In this document: positions 7,036 through 15,094 of the stretch, one piece after another
Numbering within the stretch: position 1 is the stretch's first letter
How the letters are laid out: the number at the start of each line of letters is the position of its first letter
Assembly: GCA_964235765.1 (NCBI GenBank)
Contig: CAXSDH010000050.1
Location: 1-28,719 of the forward strand
DNA length: 28,719 nucleotides
Direction of reading: 5' to 3'
DNA from: JAVVHH01 sp964235765
GTDB lineage: Bacteria > Pseudomonadota > Alphaproteobacteria > Acetobacterales > Acetobacteraceae
Program-made: the position numbers and the translations under genes
The notes under the pieces: generated by a model
Told to the model about the DNA's origin: nothing
Databases searched by the model: none
The model's input: the letters and a program-made list of their open reading frames with translations, nothing else

Positions 7036-8250
7036 TCAAACCTCGATGGATACGTCTTGGCCCGGCATATAGGCCCGCGCCTCCGCCAAGCCCAACCCCA
7101 GCAGCACGAAGAACCATCCGGAGAGGGGCATGGAGGTGAAGGCCGTGGTGCTCGCGAGCGGCCAAAGCTGGATGAGCGCGGCCACGAACAGGCCGGCGCG
7201 CAGGGGCTCGGCACGGCGTCGCAGGCCGCGGCCCACGGCGTGCAGCCAGGCGAGCGCCAGCGCCGCGAACAGCAGCAGCCCGGGCACGCCGCCCTCGGTT
7301 GCGGCTTGCAGATAGAAGTTGTGCGGGTGCTGGACGCAGATCGCGCTGCCCCCGCCGTCGCCGCCGTTCCAGCCCTGGAAGAAGCGGGGCTGCTCGCATA
7401 GGATACGGAAGCCGTCGAAGCCCGCGCCCAGCACCGGGTTCGCCCGGGCGATGGCCAGCGCCCGGGCCGCGATCTGCCCGTAATGGCTCTCCGGGAAGTG
7501 CGCCATCTGGTCGACGAACTTGGTTTGCAACCGGGAGGCGGCCTGCGGCGACACAGCCGGCAGGGCCGCCAGCAGCAGCCCGGCCGCCATGCAAGCGAAC
7601 AGCACCGGCGCCCGCAGCCGCGGCAGCAGCAGCGCGGTCGCGAACAGGCCGAGGAACGTCAGCAGCAAGGGCATGCGCTGTCCGATCATCACCATGGCGG
7701 CGGTTCCGCCCGCCATCAGCAGCAAGCCGGGGAAGGGGCTGCGCGCCAGCGGCAGCAGGGCCGGGAACAGCAGGCGGGCGAGCGGGGCGCCGGCGCGGGG
7801 GTTCTGGTAGGGCCCGGTCAACTCGCCATCGACGCCGCGCGGCATGCCGAACAGGTTGCGCCCGGTGGCGGACTGCACGGCGCATTGCGCCGCAATGTAG
7901 AACGCCGCCCAGCGCAGCAGCCGAGCAAGCCAGGCGCGCACCCCGGCATCGCGCAGCACCCAATGTTCCAGTGCTGCCACCAGGAGCAGAAAGCGCCCGA
8001 CCCCGATTGCCTGCCCGGCCATGCCCTGGCCCGCGGCGACGCTGCACAGCACCAGCCACCCCCACCACGCCAGCCCGATCCGCAGCCAAGGGCTGCGCAG
8101 CCACGCCCACTCCCGCAAGGCGGCGCTGCGCCATAGGAACGAGGCGCCGATCACGGCGAACAGCGCCTCCGCCACGCCGCGCCCGTGCAACAGGAACAGG
8201 GGCGCAAGCAGTGTCGCCGCGACGCCCACCCGGTCGAGCCAGCGGATCAT
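7036..8250 (-). CDS. O-antigen ligase-like (Wzy_C/WaaL-type) membrane protein
   Basis: A 404-residue polytopic inner-membrane protein of about ten helices. A large periplasmic loop in the C-terminal third carries GAGFDGFRILCEQP and HPHNFYLQ; the HxHN signature is the conserved catalytic region of the Wzy_C (O-antigen ligase/polymerase) family. Members join undecaprenyl-linked glycans to lipid A core or to one another. The start ATGA at 8250 overlaps the TGA of the glycosyltransferase gene, a sign of translational coupling and joint function. A longer upstream frame exists but only overlaps the glycosyltransferase. Whether it is a ligase, polymerase or protein glycosyl ligase is not decidable; no other polysaccharide genes are in the window. 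Confidence 0.85.
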   Translation of the reverse strand: MIRWLDRVGVAATLLAPLFLLHGRGVAEALFAVIGASFLWRSAALREWAWLRSPWLRIGLAWWGWLVLCSVAAGQGMAGQAIGVGRFLLLVAALEHWVLRDAGVRAWLARLLRWAAFYIAAQCAVQSATGRNLFGMPRGVDGELTGPYQNPRAGAPLARLLFPALLPLARSPFPGLLLMAGGTAAMVMIGQRMPLLLTFLGLFATALLLPRLRAPVLFACMAAGLLLAALPAVSPQAASRLQTKFVDQMAHFPESHYGQIAARALAIARANPVLGAGFDGFRILCEQPRFFQGWNGGDGGGSAICVQHPHNFYLQAATEGGVPGLLLFAALALAWLHAVGRGLRRRAEPLRAGLFVAALIQLWPLASTTAFTSMPLSGWFFVLLGLGLAEARAYMPGQDVSIEV

Positions 8251-9323
8251 GCGGCCGGGATGCCCGCCCGCAACGCCACCAACCGGGCAGCCGCCGCGGC
8301 CGCGCCGAACCCTTCCGACCGCACCCGGCCCGCGGCCGCCATCGTCGCGCGGCGGCCGATGTCGCAGGCCAGCGACAGCACCGCGCCTGCCACCGAGTCC
8401 GGCTCGTCCGGGTCGGCATAGACCGCCGTTTCCCCCGCCACCTCCGGCAGCCCGCCATGCGGCGAGCACACCAGCGCGGCGCCGCACGCCATGGCTTCGA
8501 GCGCCACGAGGCCGAAGGGTTCGGCCCAGCGGCTCGGCACCACGACGATCGCGGCGCGCTGCATGGCGCCGAGCACGGCCTCGTTGGGCTGGTGCCCGCG
8601 CATGACGACGCCTGCCGCCTCGGCGCGCGGGCGCAGGGCTTGCAGGAATGGGGTGTCCGGACTGTCGGGGCGGAAGCGGTCCGCGCCGATCATTTCCGCG
8701 CGCCAGCCGGGCAGCACCGGCAGCACCCGGGCGCAGGCCTCCACGAAGGTGTCCGCGCCCTTGTCCGCCACCACGCGGCCGGCGAACAGGATCAGGTTCT
8801 CGCGTGAGCCGGTGGCCGGCGGGGGCACGTCGATGCAGTTCGGCAGCACCACGGGCGGCCGGGCCGGCGGCGCCACGCCCTCCAGCAAGCGCTGCCGCAG
8901 CCAGTCCGACGAGGTCATCACCAGGGCCAGGCGGTCCAGCAGCCCCGCCCTCTGCCTGGCGGACTGCGCGCCGCGCATGGCTTGCGGGTCGTTGTTGAGG
9001 ATCAGGCTGACCGGCGCGCCCAGGCCGAGCAGCCGCAGGGCGATCTCTGGCCGGTTGTGCACCTCGATCAGCCGCGGCCCGGCCTCGCGGACGGCGAGGG
9101 CCAGGCCGCGCGCATACTGGGCGGCGCGGGACAGGCCCCAGCCCGGCCGCACCGGGCGGAACGGCACGTCCGCGAAGGCCGGCCCTTGTGTCGCGCGGCC
9201 CAGCACCAGGCCGCCTGCCCCGGCGCGCGCCAGCCGATGCACCAGCAGGCCGACGGCGCCCACCGCGGCCGGGCCGAACCCCTCGTTGGGCGGCAGCACG
9301 ATCGCCGTTTCAGCCGAAGACAA
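8247..9323 (-). CDS. GT4-type glycosyltransferase family 1 protein
   Basis: About 358 residues. The C-terminal half shows the GT-B retaining signature: ILFAGRVVADKGADTF, then VVPSRWAEPFGLVALEAMA with the EX7E pair that binds the nucleotide-sugar, and CSPHGGLPEV. The N-terminal half starts AIVLPPNEGFGPAAVGAVG, an acceptor-domain start with a glycine loop. No ATG suits; the TTG at 9323 is chosen because GGGGGAG lies six bases before it. It begins 14 bases inside the end of the VOC gene. A GTG eight codons later is the alternative. It likely adds a sugar to the lipid-linked glycan handled by the ligase-like protein encoded next. Confidence 0.87.
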   Translation of the reverse strand: MSSAETAIVLPPNEGFGPAAVGAVGLLVHRLARAGAGGLVLGRATQGPAFADVPFRPVRPGWGLSRAAQYARGLALAVREAGPRLIEVHNRPEIALRLLGLGAPVSLILNNDPQAMRGAQSARQRAGLLDRLALVMTSSDWLRQRLLEGVAPPARPPVVLPNCIDVPPPATGSRENLILFAGRVVADKGADTFVEACARVLPVLPGWRAEMIGADRFRPDSPDTPFLQALRPRAEAAGVVMRGHQPNEAVLGAMQRAAIVVVPSRWAEPFGLVALEAMACGAALVCSPHGGLPEVAGETAVYADPDEPDSVAGAVLSLACDIGRRATMAAAGRVRSEGFGAAAAAARLVALRAGIPAA

Positions 9324-10149
9324 TCGCGGCTCCCCCGGCCATCGCCATCGCGCCGCCGGGCGCCTCGGCCAGGCCCGGCGCCAGCGCCCGCACGGCCGCG
9401 CCGCCATCGGCGGTCCGCACCAGCATGCCGGCCATGAAGGGCAGAACCGGCGGCGCCACGCCAGGCAGCACCGCGCCCAGGCTGTCCGGCGAGAGTATGC
9501 GCACGGCACCCTGCGCGAGTTCGAGCACGAAGCCGCCGGCCGGGTCGGGCGCCACCGGGCGGCCGGCCAGGCGGGACAGGCGGTGGGCGGCCTCGGCCGG
9601 GTTGCCCACGGCGAGCACCGCCGCCTCCAGCGCCACGGCCTGGTTGGGGTGCGCCATGAACCGCTCCTGCCAGATCGCCTCGGGCGTCAGGTGGCGGATC
9701 AGTTGCACGCGCCCTTCCGGGGCGTCCGGCAGCGGCAGGCGGGCGAAGCGGGCGCGGGGACCGCCGGGGTCCGTGTCGTCCACCGCGCGCTCGAGGTGCA
9801 GCACGCCGGGAACGGCGAGCCCGGCCCGGCGCAGCCGCGCCAGGGTGGCCTGGTCGTCCGCAATGCCGAGCGCCAGGATGTGCATGCCGGCGTATCGCGC
9901 GAGGAAGGCATCGAGCCCATTGGCCGGCAGCGACGGGTCGACGATGGCGAGCAGCTCGATGTAGCCGCGGCGCAGCATGGCGCAGCGGTTGGCCGTGCCC
10001 CAGGGCTCCAGCGGGCCATCGGCGCGCAGCCGGCCGGATTGGCGGGAGAGCGGCGTGAGCTGAAACCCCAGCCGCTCGAACGCGGCGTGCAACGCCGCCG
10101 CATCCGCGCCCACCAGCCCGACATGATCCAAGCCGGTGGCGGTGGACAC
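9310..10149 (-). CDS. VOC (glyoxalase-like) family protein
   Basis: A 279-residue protein starting TGLDHVGLVGADAAALHAAF, the beta-alpha-beta start of a vicinal-oxygen-chelate module, and continuing through a second similar region (NQAVALEAAVLAVGNPAEAA). The whole resembles the long glyoxalase-like proteins (PF13468-type), with candidate metal ligands His9 and Glu65 (GYIELLAIVD). Reaction unknown; the family includes glyoxalases, dioxygenases and resistance proteins. The GTG start at 10149 follows immediately after the TAG of the glutathione transferase gene, with GAGGG about ten bases upstream. Pairing with a glutathione transferase suggests handling of reactive carbonyl or electrophilic compounds; that is inference. 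Confidence 0.78.
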   Translation of the reverse strand: MSTATGLDHVGLVGADAAALHAAFERLGFQLTPLSRQSGRLRADGPLEPWGTANRCAMLRRGYIELLAIVDPSLPANGLDAFLARYAGMHILALGIADDQATLARLRRAGLAVPGVLHLERAVDDTDPGGPRARFARLPLPDAPEGRVQLIRHLTPEAIWQERFMAHPNQAVALEAAVLAVGNPAEAAHRLSRLAGRPVAPDPAGGFVLELAQGAVRILSPDSLGAVLPGVAPPVLPFMAGMLVRTADGGAAVRALAPGLAEAPGGAMAMAGGAAIVFG

Positions 10150-10821
10150 CTAGGGCGAGCCCTCGTAGTGCGCCATCCGCCACGACAGGGGCTCCTCGGC
10201 GGCGAGGTCGTACCAAAGGGATACCAGCGGATGCGCCCGCACCGCATCGCAATAGGCCTGCGTGTCGGCGGCGATGGCGGGGCGGTAGGTCAGCAGCCGG
10301 GCCGCCACGGGGGCGAACATGACGTCCGCCGCGTTGAAGGCGGCGCCGAACAGGAAGGGGCCGCCCGCTCCATAGGCGGTGCGCGTGTCCCGCCACAAGG
10401 CCTCGATCCGCTTGATGTCGGCCAGCGCCTCCGGGGCGCCGCCCCGGCCGGCGGCGCCCTCCCGCCCCAGCACCATCGGCATCGCCTGCCGCAGGCCGCG
10501 GAAACCGGCATGCATCTCGGCGCTGATCACCCGCGCATGGGTGCGCGCGGCCAGGCTTTCCGGCCACAGGGCGTGCTGGTGTTCGGCGCAGTATTCGCAG
10601 ATGGCCAGCGTCTCCCACACGCGGTTGCCGTCGTGCTCCAGGTAGGGCACGAGCCCGGCCGGGGTGCGCCGCGCCACCTCGCTCGTGGCGCCGGGCAGGC
10701 CGCCGGTCAACTGGATGACCACGTCTTCCACGTCCAGCCCGGCCAGCTTGACCGCCAGCCACCCGCGCAGCGACCACGACGAATACCGCCGCGTGCCGAT
10801 GAACAACCGCCCGTCCGCCAT
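10150..10821 (-). CDS. Glutathione S-transferase family protein
   Basis: A 223-residue protein with an N-terminal thioredoxin-like domain (residues 1-80) and an all-helical C-terminal domain. RRYSSWSLRGWLAVKLAGL carries the catalytic-type Ser-Ser-Trp-Ser region near residues 13-16, and the glutathione-binding cis-Pro lies in GLVPYLEHDG, followed by VWETLAICEYCAE in place of the usual ESxAI. This pattern is common in the zeta-like bacterial GSTs that begin with YSSWSLRPW. The ATG at 10821 is chosen over upstream starts because the protein then begins as its relatives do; GGGGG lies just upstream. It is the first gene of the eight-gene minus-strand run and is divergent from the flavin monooxygenase gene. 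Confidence 0.88.
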   Translation of the reverse strand: MADGRLFIGTRRYSSWSLRGWLAVKLAGLDVEDVVIQLTGGLPGATSEVARRTPAGLVPYLEHDGNRVWETLAICEYCAEHQHALWPESLAARTHARVISAEMHAGFRGLRQAMPMVLGREGAAGRGGAPEALADIKRIEALWRDTRTAYGAGGPFLFGAAFNAADVMFAPVAARLLTYRPAIAADTQAYCDAVRAHPLVSLWYDLAAEEPLSWRMAHYEGSP

Positions 10822-10866
10822 TCCAGCCCCCATGCCGATGCGGCCGGACCATGCCACGCTTGCGCG

Positions 10867-10883
10867 CGCGCTGCCAAAGCGCG
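10867..10883. promoter_or_regulatory. Inverted repeat between the divergent GST and monooxygenase genes
   Basis: CGCGCT (10867-10872) and AGCGCG (10878-10883) form a perfect 6-bp dyad with a 5-base centre, in the middle of the 128-base interval that must hold the promoters of both divergent operons. It could be an operator shared by the two, but a GC-only dyad of this size carries modest weight in a genome like this. Confidence 0.3.
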
Positions 10884-10949
10884 ATCCTGCGCCCTGCCAT
10901 GCAAAGCCGCGACCGGACGAGCCGCGCACAAGCGGCGTAGGAGCGCCCC

Positions 10950-12056
10950 ATGAAGCTCGGCTTCTTCACCATGCCGATCCATCCGCTCGACAAGGACTGG
11001 CGCCAGAGCCTGCGCGAGGACCGCGAGGCCTTCATCCTCGCCGACGAGCTGGGCTTCTCCGAAGCCTATGTGGGCGAGCACACGACCGACAAGGCCGAGA
11101 ACATCACCTCGTGCACCTTGTTCCTGGCGAGCCTGGTCGGCCGGGTGAAGCAGATGCGGCTCGGGACCGGGACGGTGAACCTGCCCAACACGCACCCGGC
11201 GCGCGTCGCGGGCGAGATCGCGATGCTGGACCACATGCTCGACGGGCGCTTCATCTTCGGCATCAGCCCGGGGGGCCTGCCCTCGGATGCCGAGGCCTTC
11301 GGCACCTTCGGCAGGGACCGCCAGGCGATGTTCGTGGAAGCCATCGACCAGGTGCTGGCAATCTGGCGGGGCAAGCCGCCGTACGACATCAAGGGCCAGT
11401 TCTGGAACATCACCACCGAGCGGACCGCGATCGAGGACATCGGCCAGGGCATCATCCCCAAGCCGCTGCAACTGCCGCATCCGCCGATCGTCGTCACGGT
11501 GGTGGCGCCGTTCTCCAAGGGGATCACCGAGGCGGCGGCCCGCGGTTGGGAGCCGATCAGCGCCAACTTCCTGATGCCGCAATGGGTGCGCTCGCATTGG
11601 CCGAAATACGTCGAGGGTTGCGTGCGGGCGGGGCGGCCGGCGGAGGCGGCGAATTGGCGCATCGCCAAGAGCATATTCGTGGCCGACGACGCGGGCGCGG
11701 CGCGGCGTTACGCGACCGACCCCGACAGCCCCTACCGCTTCTACTACAGCCAGTTGCTGACCAAGATGAAGCGGGCCGGCCGGGCCGAGCTGTTCAAGCA
11801 GGACCGCAACATGCCGGACGATGCCGTCACGCTGGACGACGTTTGCGACCGGCTCATCCTGTACGGGACCCCGGACGAGGTGGCCGACAAGATCCTGGCG
11901 TTCCGCGAGGAGGTCGGCGATTTCGGCACCCTGCTCTACGCCGGGCACGACTGGGCGGACCCGGCGCTGGCCCGGCGCTCGAAGGTGCTGATGGCCGAGC
12001 AGGTCATGCCGCGGGTCAACGCCGCCATCGGCGCGGCGCAAAGGGCGGCAGAGTGA
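10950..12056 (+). CDS. LLM-class flavin-dependent monooxygenase (luciferase-like)
   Basis: A 368-residue TIM-barrel protein of the bacterial luciferase/alkane monooxygenase superfamily. MKLGFFTMPIHP, EAYVGEHTTDK, LGTGTVNLPNTHPARVAGEI, MLDHMLDGRFIFGISPGGLP and the C-terminal LYGTPDEVADKILAFRE are its usual blocks. These enzymes use reduced FMN and oxygen to monooxygenate organic substrates such as limonene, alkanals or aromatics. TAGGAG six bases before the ATG fixes the start. The TGA overlaps the ATG of the next gene by one base. No flavin reductase is seen in the window, so reduced flavin would come from elsewhere. The exact substrate is unknown. Confidence 0.9.
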   Translation: MKLGFFTMPIHPLDKDWRQSLREDREAFILADELGFSEAYVGEHTTDKAENITSCTLFLASLVGRVKQMRLGTGTVNLPNTHPARVAGEIAMLDHMLDGRFIFGISPGGLPSDAEAFGTFGRDRQAMFVEAIDQVLAIWRGKPPYDIKGQFWNITTERTAIEDIGQGIIPKPLQLPHPPIVVTVVAPFSKGITEAAARGWEPISANFLMPQWVRSHWPKYVEGCVRAGRPAEAANWRIAKSIFVADDAGAARRYATDPDSPYRFYYSQLLTKMKRAGRAELFKQDRNMPDDAVTLDDVCDRLILYGTPDEVADKILAFREEVGDFGTLLYAGHDWADPALARRSKVLMAEQVMPRVNAAIGAAQRAAE

Positions 12057-12604
12057 TGGCGATGCGATTGCCCGAACTCACCCAGGCGACCATGACCCCG
12101 GAGCAACAGGCCGGGTTCGACGCCATCCGGTCCAGCCCGCGCGGCGGCGTGCCGGGGCCGCTGCTGGCCTGGCTGCAGAGCCCGGGCCTGGCGGAGCGCG
12201 CGCAATCGCTCGGCGCCTTCTGCCGCTACGGGACCTCGCTGCCGCCACGGCTGTCGGAGCTGGCCATCCTGGTCACCGGCGCATACTGGAAGGCCGGCTA
12301 CGAGTGGTTCGTGCACGCCCCGATCGCGCTGGCGGCCGGGCTCGACCCGGCGGCGGTCGAAGCGCTGCGCACGGGAGGCAAGCCCGCGTTTCCGCAGGCG
12401 GACGAGCAGGTCGTCTATCGGTTCGCGCATGAGTTGCTGCATACGCACCGGGTTTCCGAGGCGGCGTACGGTGAGGCGGTTGCCGCCCTGGGTGCGCCGG
12501 GGGTGGTCGAGCTGGTGGGCATCCTGGGCTATTACGGGCTGATCTCGATGACGATCAACGCGTTCCAATTGCCGGTGCCGGAAGGCGAGGCGGAGCCGTT
12601 CTAG
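12056..12604 (+). CDS. Carboxymuconolactone decarboxylase family protein
   Basis: A 182-residue all-helical protein with the CMD core: LPPRLSELAILVTGAYWKAG, YEWFVHAPIALAAGL and a C-terminal ELVGILGYYGLISMTINAF. It lacks the redox CxxC pair of AhpD, so it belongs to the hydrolase/decarboxylase-like branch with a conserved Glu-Trp...His. Members act on lactones of aromatic breakdown or have unknown roles. TGATG coupling to the monooxygenase gene indicates the two proteins are made together and probably act on one pathway. The first ATG (12056) is used; a second lies two codons later. Confidence 0.87.
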   Translation: MAMRLPELTQATMTPEQQAGFDAIRSSPRGGVPGPLLAWLQSPGLAERAQSLGAFCRYGTSLPPRLSELAILVTGAYWKAGYEWFVHAPIALAAGLDPAAVEALRTGGKPAFPQADEQVVYRFAHELLHTHRVSEAAYGEAVAALGAPGVVELVGILGYYGLISMTINAFQLPVPEGEAEPF

Positions 12605-12631
12605 CGGGCGCCTCGTCGCGCGCGGCCGCGC

Positions 12632-14932
12632 CTACCCTTCGCCGGCACGCAGCGCCTGCCAGACGCGCTGCGCCGAGGCCGGCATGTCCATGTGCCGCAC
12701 GCCCGCGGGGCGGAGCGCGTCCAGCACCGCATTCATCCCCACGGCCAGGGCGCCCGTCGTGCCCGCCTCCCCCGCGCCCTTGACGCCGAGCGTGTTGTTG
12801 GGCGACGGCACCGGGCGCTCCATCAGGGTGACCCGGCGCAGCATGTCCGCATGCGGCATCGGGTAGTCCATGAAGCTGCCGGACAGCAATTGGCCGCCCT
12901 CGTCGTACGCGCATCGCTCGCCCAGCAACTGGCCCAGCCCCTGCAGGATGCCGCCCATGATCTGCCCATCGAGCAAGGTGTGGTTCAGCACCACGCCGCA
13001 ATCGTCCACGGCCACGTACCGCTCGAGCGCGACCACGCCGGTCTCGGGGTCGATCTCCACCTCCGCCACGTGCGCGCCGGAGGGGTAGGCCCGGGCTGAG
13101 GGCAGCTCCGTCGTGGTATCCAGCGGGCCGCTTTCCTGACCCTCGGCCGGGCACGCCAGCTCGAGCAAGGTGACCCGGCGGTCCGTACCGACGATGCGGT
13201 AGGCGCCGGCGGCATACTCGATGTCCGCCGTGGCCGCCTCCAACGCGCCGGCGGCTAGGTCCATCCCCTTGCGCACCACCTCGCGCGCCGCGACCGCCGT
13301 GGCCGCGCCATGGGAGAGCATGGAGCGCGAGGCGAAGGCGCCGCCGCCGAACAGCACGGGGCCGTCCGGCTCGCCCTGGTGCAGGGTGATGGCGGCGGGC
13401 TCCAGCCCGAGGATGCCGGCGACGATCTCGGGGAACACCGTCTCGTGGCCCTGGCCGGAGGAATGCGTGACGTTATGCACGCGCACGCCGCCGTCCGCCC
13501 CGAAGGTGATGGCCACCTCGTCCTGCGGCACCACGCCGCCGGACGGCTCGACGAACACGCCGACGCCGATGCCGCGCAGCTTGCCGCGGGCGGCTGCCTC
13601 GGCGCGCCGCGCCTCGAATCCGGCCCAGTCCGCGGCCTCGGTGGCCGCGGCCAGCAGCCCGACGTAGTCGCCGCTGTCATACACCGCCGCCATCGGGCCG
13701 CCGGTGGGCAGACGGTAGGGGAAGGCGTCCGCCGGCAGCAGGTTGCGGCGGCGCAGCTCCAGCCGGTCCAGCCCGAGCTGGCGGGCCGCTTGCTCGGCCA
13801 GGCGCTCGACCGCATAGGCCATGTCCGGCCGCCCGGCCCCGCGATAGGCGGTGATGGGCACGGTGTTGGTCAGCGCCAGGCGGTGCCGGCCATAGACGGC
13901 GGGGATGCGGTAAGGGCCGGTGCACATCATGGCCGGGTTGAGGGTGCCGATCAGCGGCCCGGTGGCGACCGGGTACGCGCCCTGGTCGCAGATCCAGGCG
14001 TGGCGGATGGCCAGGAATAGGCCCTCGCCGTCCAGCGCCAGCTCGCCGTGCATGCGCAGGCCGCGGCCATGATAGTCGCTGAGGAAGGTTTCGGAGCGGC
14101 TGGCGACCCATTTGACCGGGCGCCCCACAACCTGCGCGGCGCGGGCGATCGCGGCGTATTCCGGATAGGCGGCGCCGCGGATGCCGAAGCCGCCGCCCAC
14201 GTCCTGCGCCCGCACGCGCACCCGGTTCGGCGGCAGGCCGGTGAGCCCGCAAAGCGAGTCGCGCAGCGCCGCCATGCCCTGGGTCGCGGTCCAGAGGTCG
14301 AGCGTGTCGCCGTCCCAGCGGGCCAGGGCCGCCTTGGGCTCCATCGGGTTGCCGACCACGCGGTCGCTGGTGAGGTCGAGCCGCACGACATGGGCGGCTG
14401 CGGCGAACGCGGCCTCGGCCGCGGCGGCGTCGCCGTACTCGTAGTCGAAGCACAGGTTGCCGGGCACGCTCGGGTGCAGTTGCGGCGCGCCGGGCCGGAG
14501 TGCCGCTTCCATGTCGGCGACCGCCGGAAGATCTTCGTAGCCGACCGCCACAAGCTCCGCCGCGTCATCCGCCTGCGCCTTGGTTTCGGCCACCACGACG
14601 GCCACGGGGTCGCCGACGTACAGCACGCGGCCATGCGCGAGGCACGAACCCGGCGGCGTCAGCAGCTCCATGCCGCCGCGCCCCTTGAACGGCACGGCCG
14701 CCTTGCCGCGGCCGTAGCCGGCGGCCTGCATGTCCGCCCCGGTCAGCACCGCCGCGACGCCCGCCGCCGCACACGCCGCGGCGGTCTCGATGCCCAGGAT
14801 GCGCGCATGGGCACGGTCGGAGCGCAGGAAGGTTGCTTGCATCTGGCCCGGCAGGGTCCAGTCCGCCGTGTAGCGCCCGGCGCCGGTCAGCAGCCGCCGG
14901 TCCTCGCGCCGTCCAGTATAGGGGTAGGTCAC
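12632..14932 (-). CDS. Xanthine dehydrogenase/CoxL-family molybdopterin-binding large subunit
   Basis: A 766-residue molybdenum hydroxylase catalytic subunit, full length for the family. It starts GRREDRRLLTGAGRYTADW, has the first cofactor loop DVGGGFGIRG near 245-254, AYRGAGRPDMAYAVERL, SSGQGHETVFPEI and, near the end, GVKGAGEAGTTGA with the catalytic Glu722. Such subunits hydroxylate aldehydes or N-heterocycles, or oxidise CO; the active-site loop AYRGAGRP lacks the Cys typical of form I CO dehydrogenase. The [2Fe-2S] and FAD subunits that normally complete the enzyme are absent on both sides. The start is a GTG at 14932 with GGAGGG five bases upstream. It is divergent from the HAAT importer operon and convergent with the CMD gene. 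Confidence 0.92.
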   Translation of the reverse strand: MTYPYTGRREDRRLLTGAGRYTADWTLPGQMQATFLRSDRAHARILGIETAAACAAAGVAAVLTGADMQAAGYGRGKAAVPFKGRGGMELLTPPGSCLAHGRVLYVGDPVAVVVAETKAQADDAAELVAVGYEDLPAVADMEAALRPGAPQLHPSVPGNLCFDYEYGDAAAAEAAFAAAAHVVRLDLTSDRVVGNPMEPKAALARWDGDTLDLWTATQGMAALRDSLCGLTGLPPNRVRVRAQDVGGGFGIRGAAYPEYAAIARAAQVVGRPVKWVASRSETFLSDYHGRGLRMHGELALDGEGLFLAIRHAWICDQGAYPVATGPLIGTLNPAMMCTGPYRIPAVYGRHRLALTNTVPITAYRGAGRPDMAYAVERLAEQAARQLGLDRLELRRRNLLPADAFPYRLPTGGPMAAVYDSGDYVGLLAAATEAADWAGFEARRAEAAARGKLRGIGVGVFVEPSGGVVPQDEVAITFGADGGVRVHNVTHSSGQGHETVFPEIVAGILGLEPAAITLHQGEPDGPVLFGGGAFASRSMLSHGAATAVAAREVVRKGMDLAAGALEAATADIEYAAGAYRIVGTDRRVTLLELACPAEGQESGPLDTTTELPSARAYPSGAHVAEVEIDPETGVVALERYVAVDDCGVVLNHTLLDGQIMGGILQGLGQLLGERCAYDEGGQLLSGSFMDYPMPHADMLRRVTLMERPVPSPNNTLGVKGAGEAGTTGALAVGMNAVLDALRPAGVRHMDMPASAQRVWQALRAGEG

Positions 14933-14991
14933 TGCGGCCCTCCGGCAAGCGAGCCTTCAAGATGGGGCCTAGCGCGGCGGCGTCCAGCCGC

Positions 14992-15020
14992 TTGACACCA
15001 CCCTGGGCAAAGGGAACCAT
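14992..15020 (+). promoter_or_regulatory. Candidate promoter of the HAAT importer operon
   Basis: A perfect TTGACA at 14992-14997 is followed after 17 bases by AACCAT (15015-15020), a half-matching -10 box. It lies about 70 bases before the first gene of the eleven-gene plus-strand run, in the only sizeable interval (158 bases) that can hold its promoter. A small stem GCTGC/GCAGC (15034-15048) would be in the leader. Consensus match only. Confidence 0.4.
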
Positions 15021-15064
15021 CCTTCCATGACAAGCTGCGCGAAGCAGCGAAGGGGAAACGGGCG

Positions 15065-15094
15065 ATGACATCGATCTGCGGACGACAGGCATGA
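15065..15094 (+). CDS. Possible 9-codon leader peptide before the importer operon
   Basis: ATG at 15065, preceded by AAGGGG nine bases upstream, opens a frame reading MTSICGRQA whose TGA (15092-15094) overlaps the ATG (15091) of the substrate-binding protein gene in the ATGA arrangement. The binding-protein gene itself has only a weak ribosome binding site, so translation could be coupled through this short frame. No known leader-peptide family is recognised; it may be chance. Confidence 0.25.
   Translation: MTSICGRQA

Noticed and set aside
1041..10900. A shared 10-mer TGCGCCCTGC in the hemA leader (1038-1047) and the GST/monooxygenase interval (about 10888-10897).
   Set aside because: Two occurrences of a GC-rich 10-mer at different distances from the genes are too little to claim a common regulatory site.
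12632..14932. Form I CO dehydrogenase large subunit.
   Set aside because: The active-site loop reads AYRGAGRP and lacks the selanyl-cysteine motif of form I enzymes, and the coxM and coxS genes are absent.
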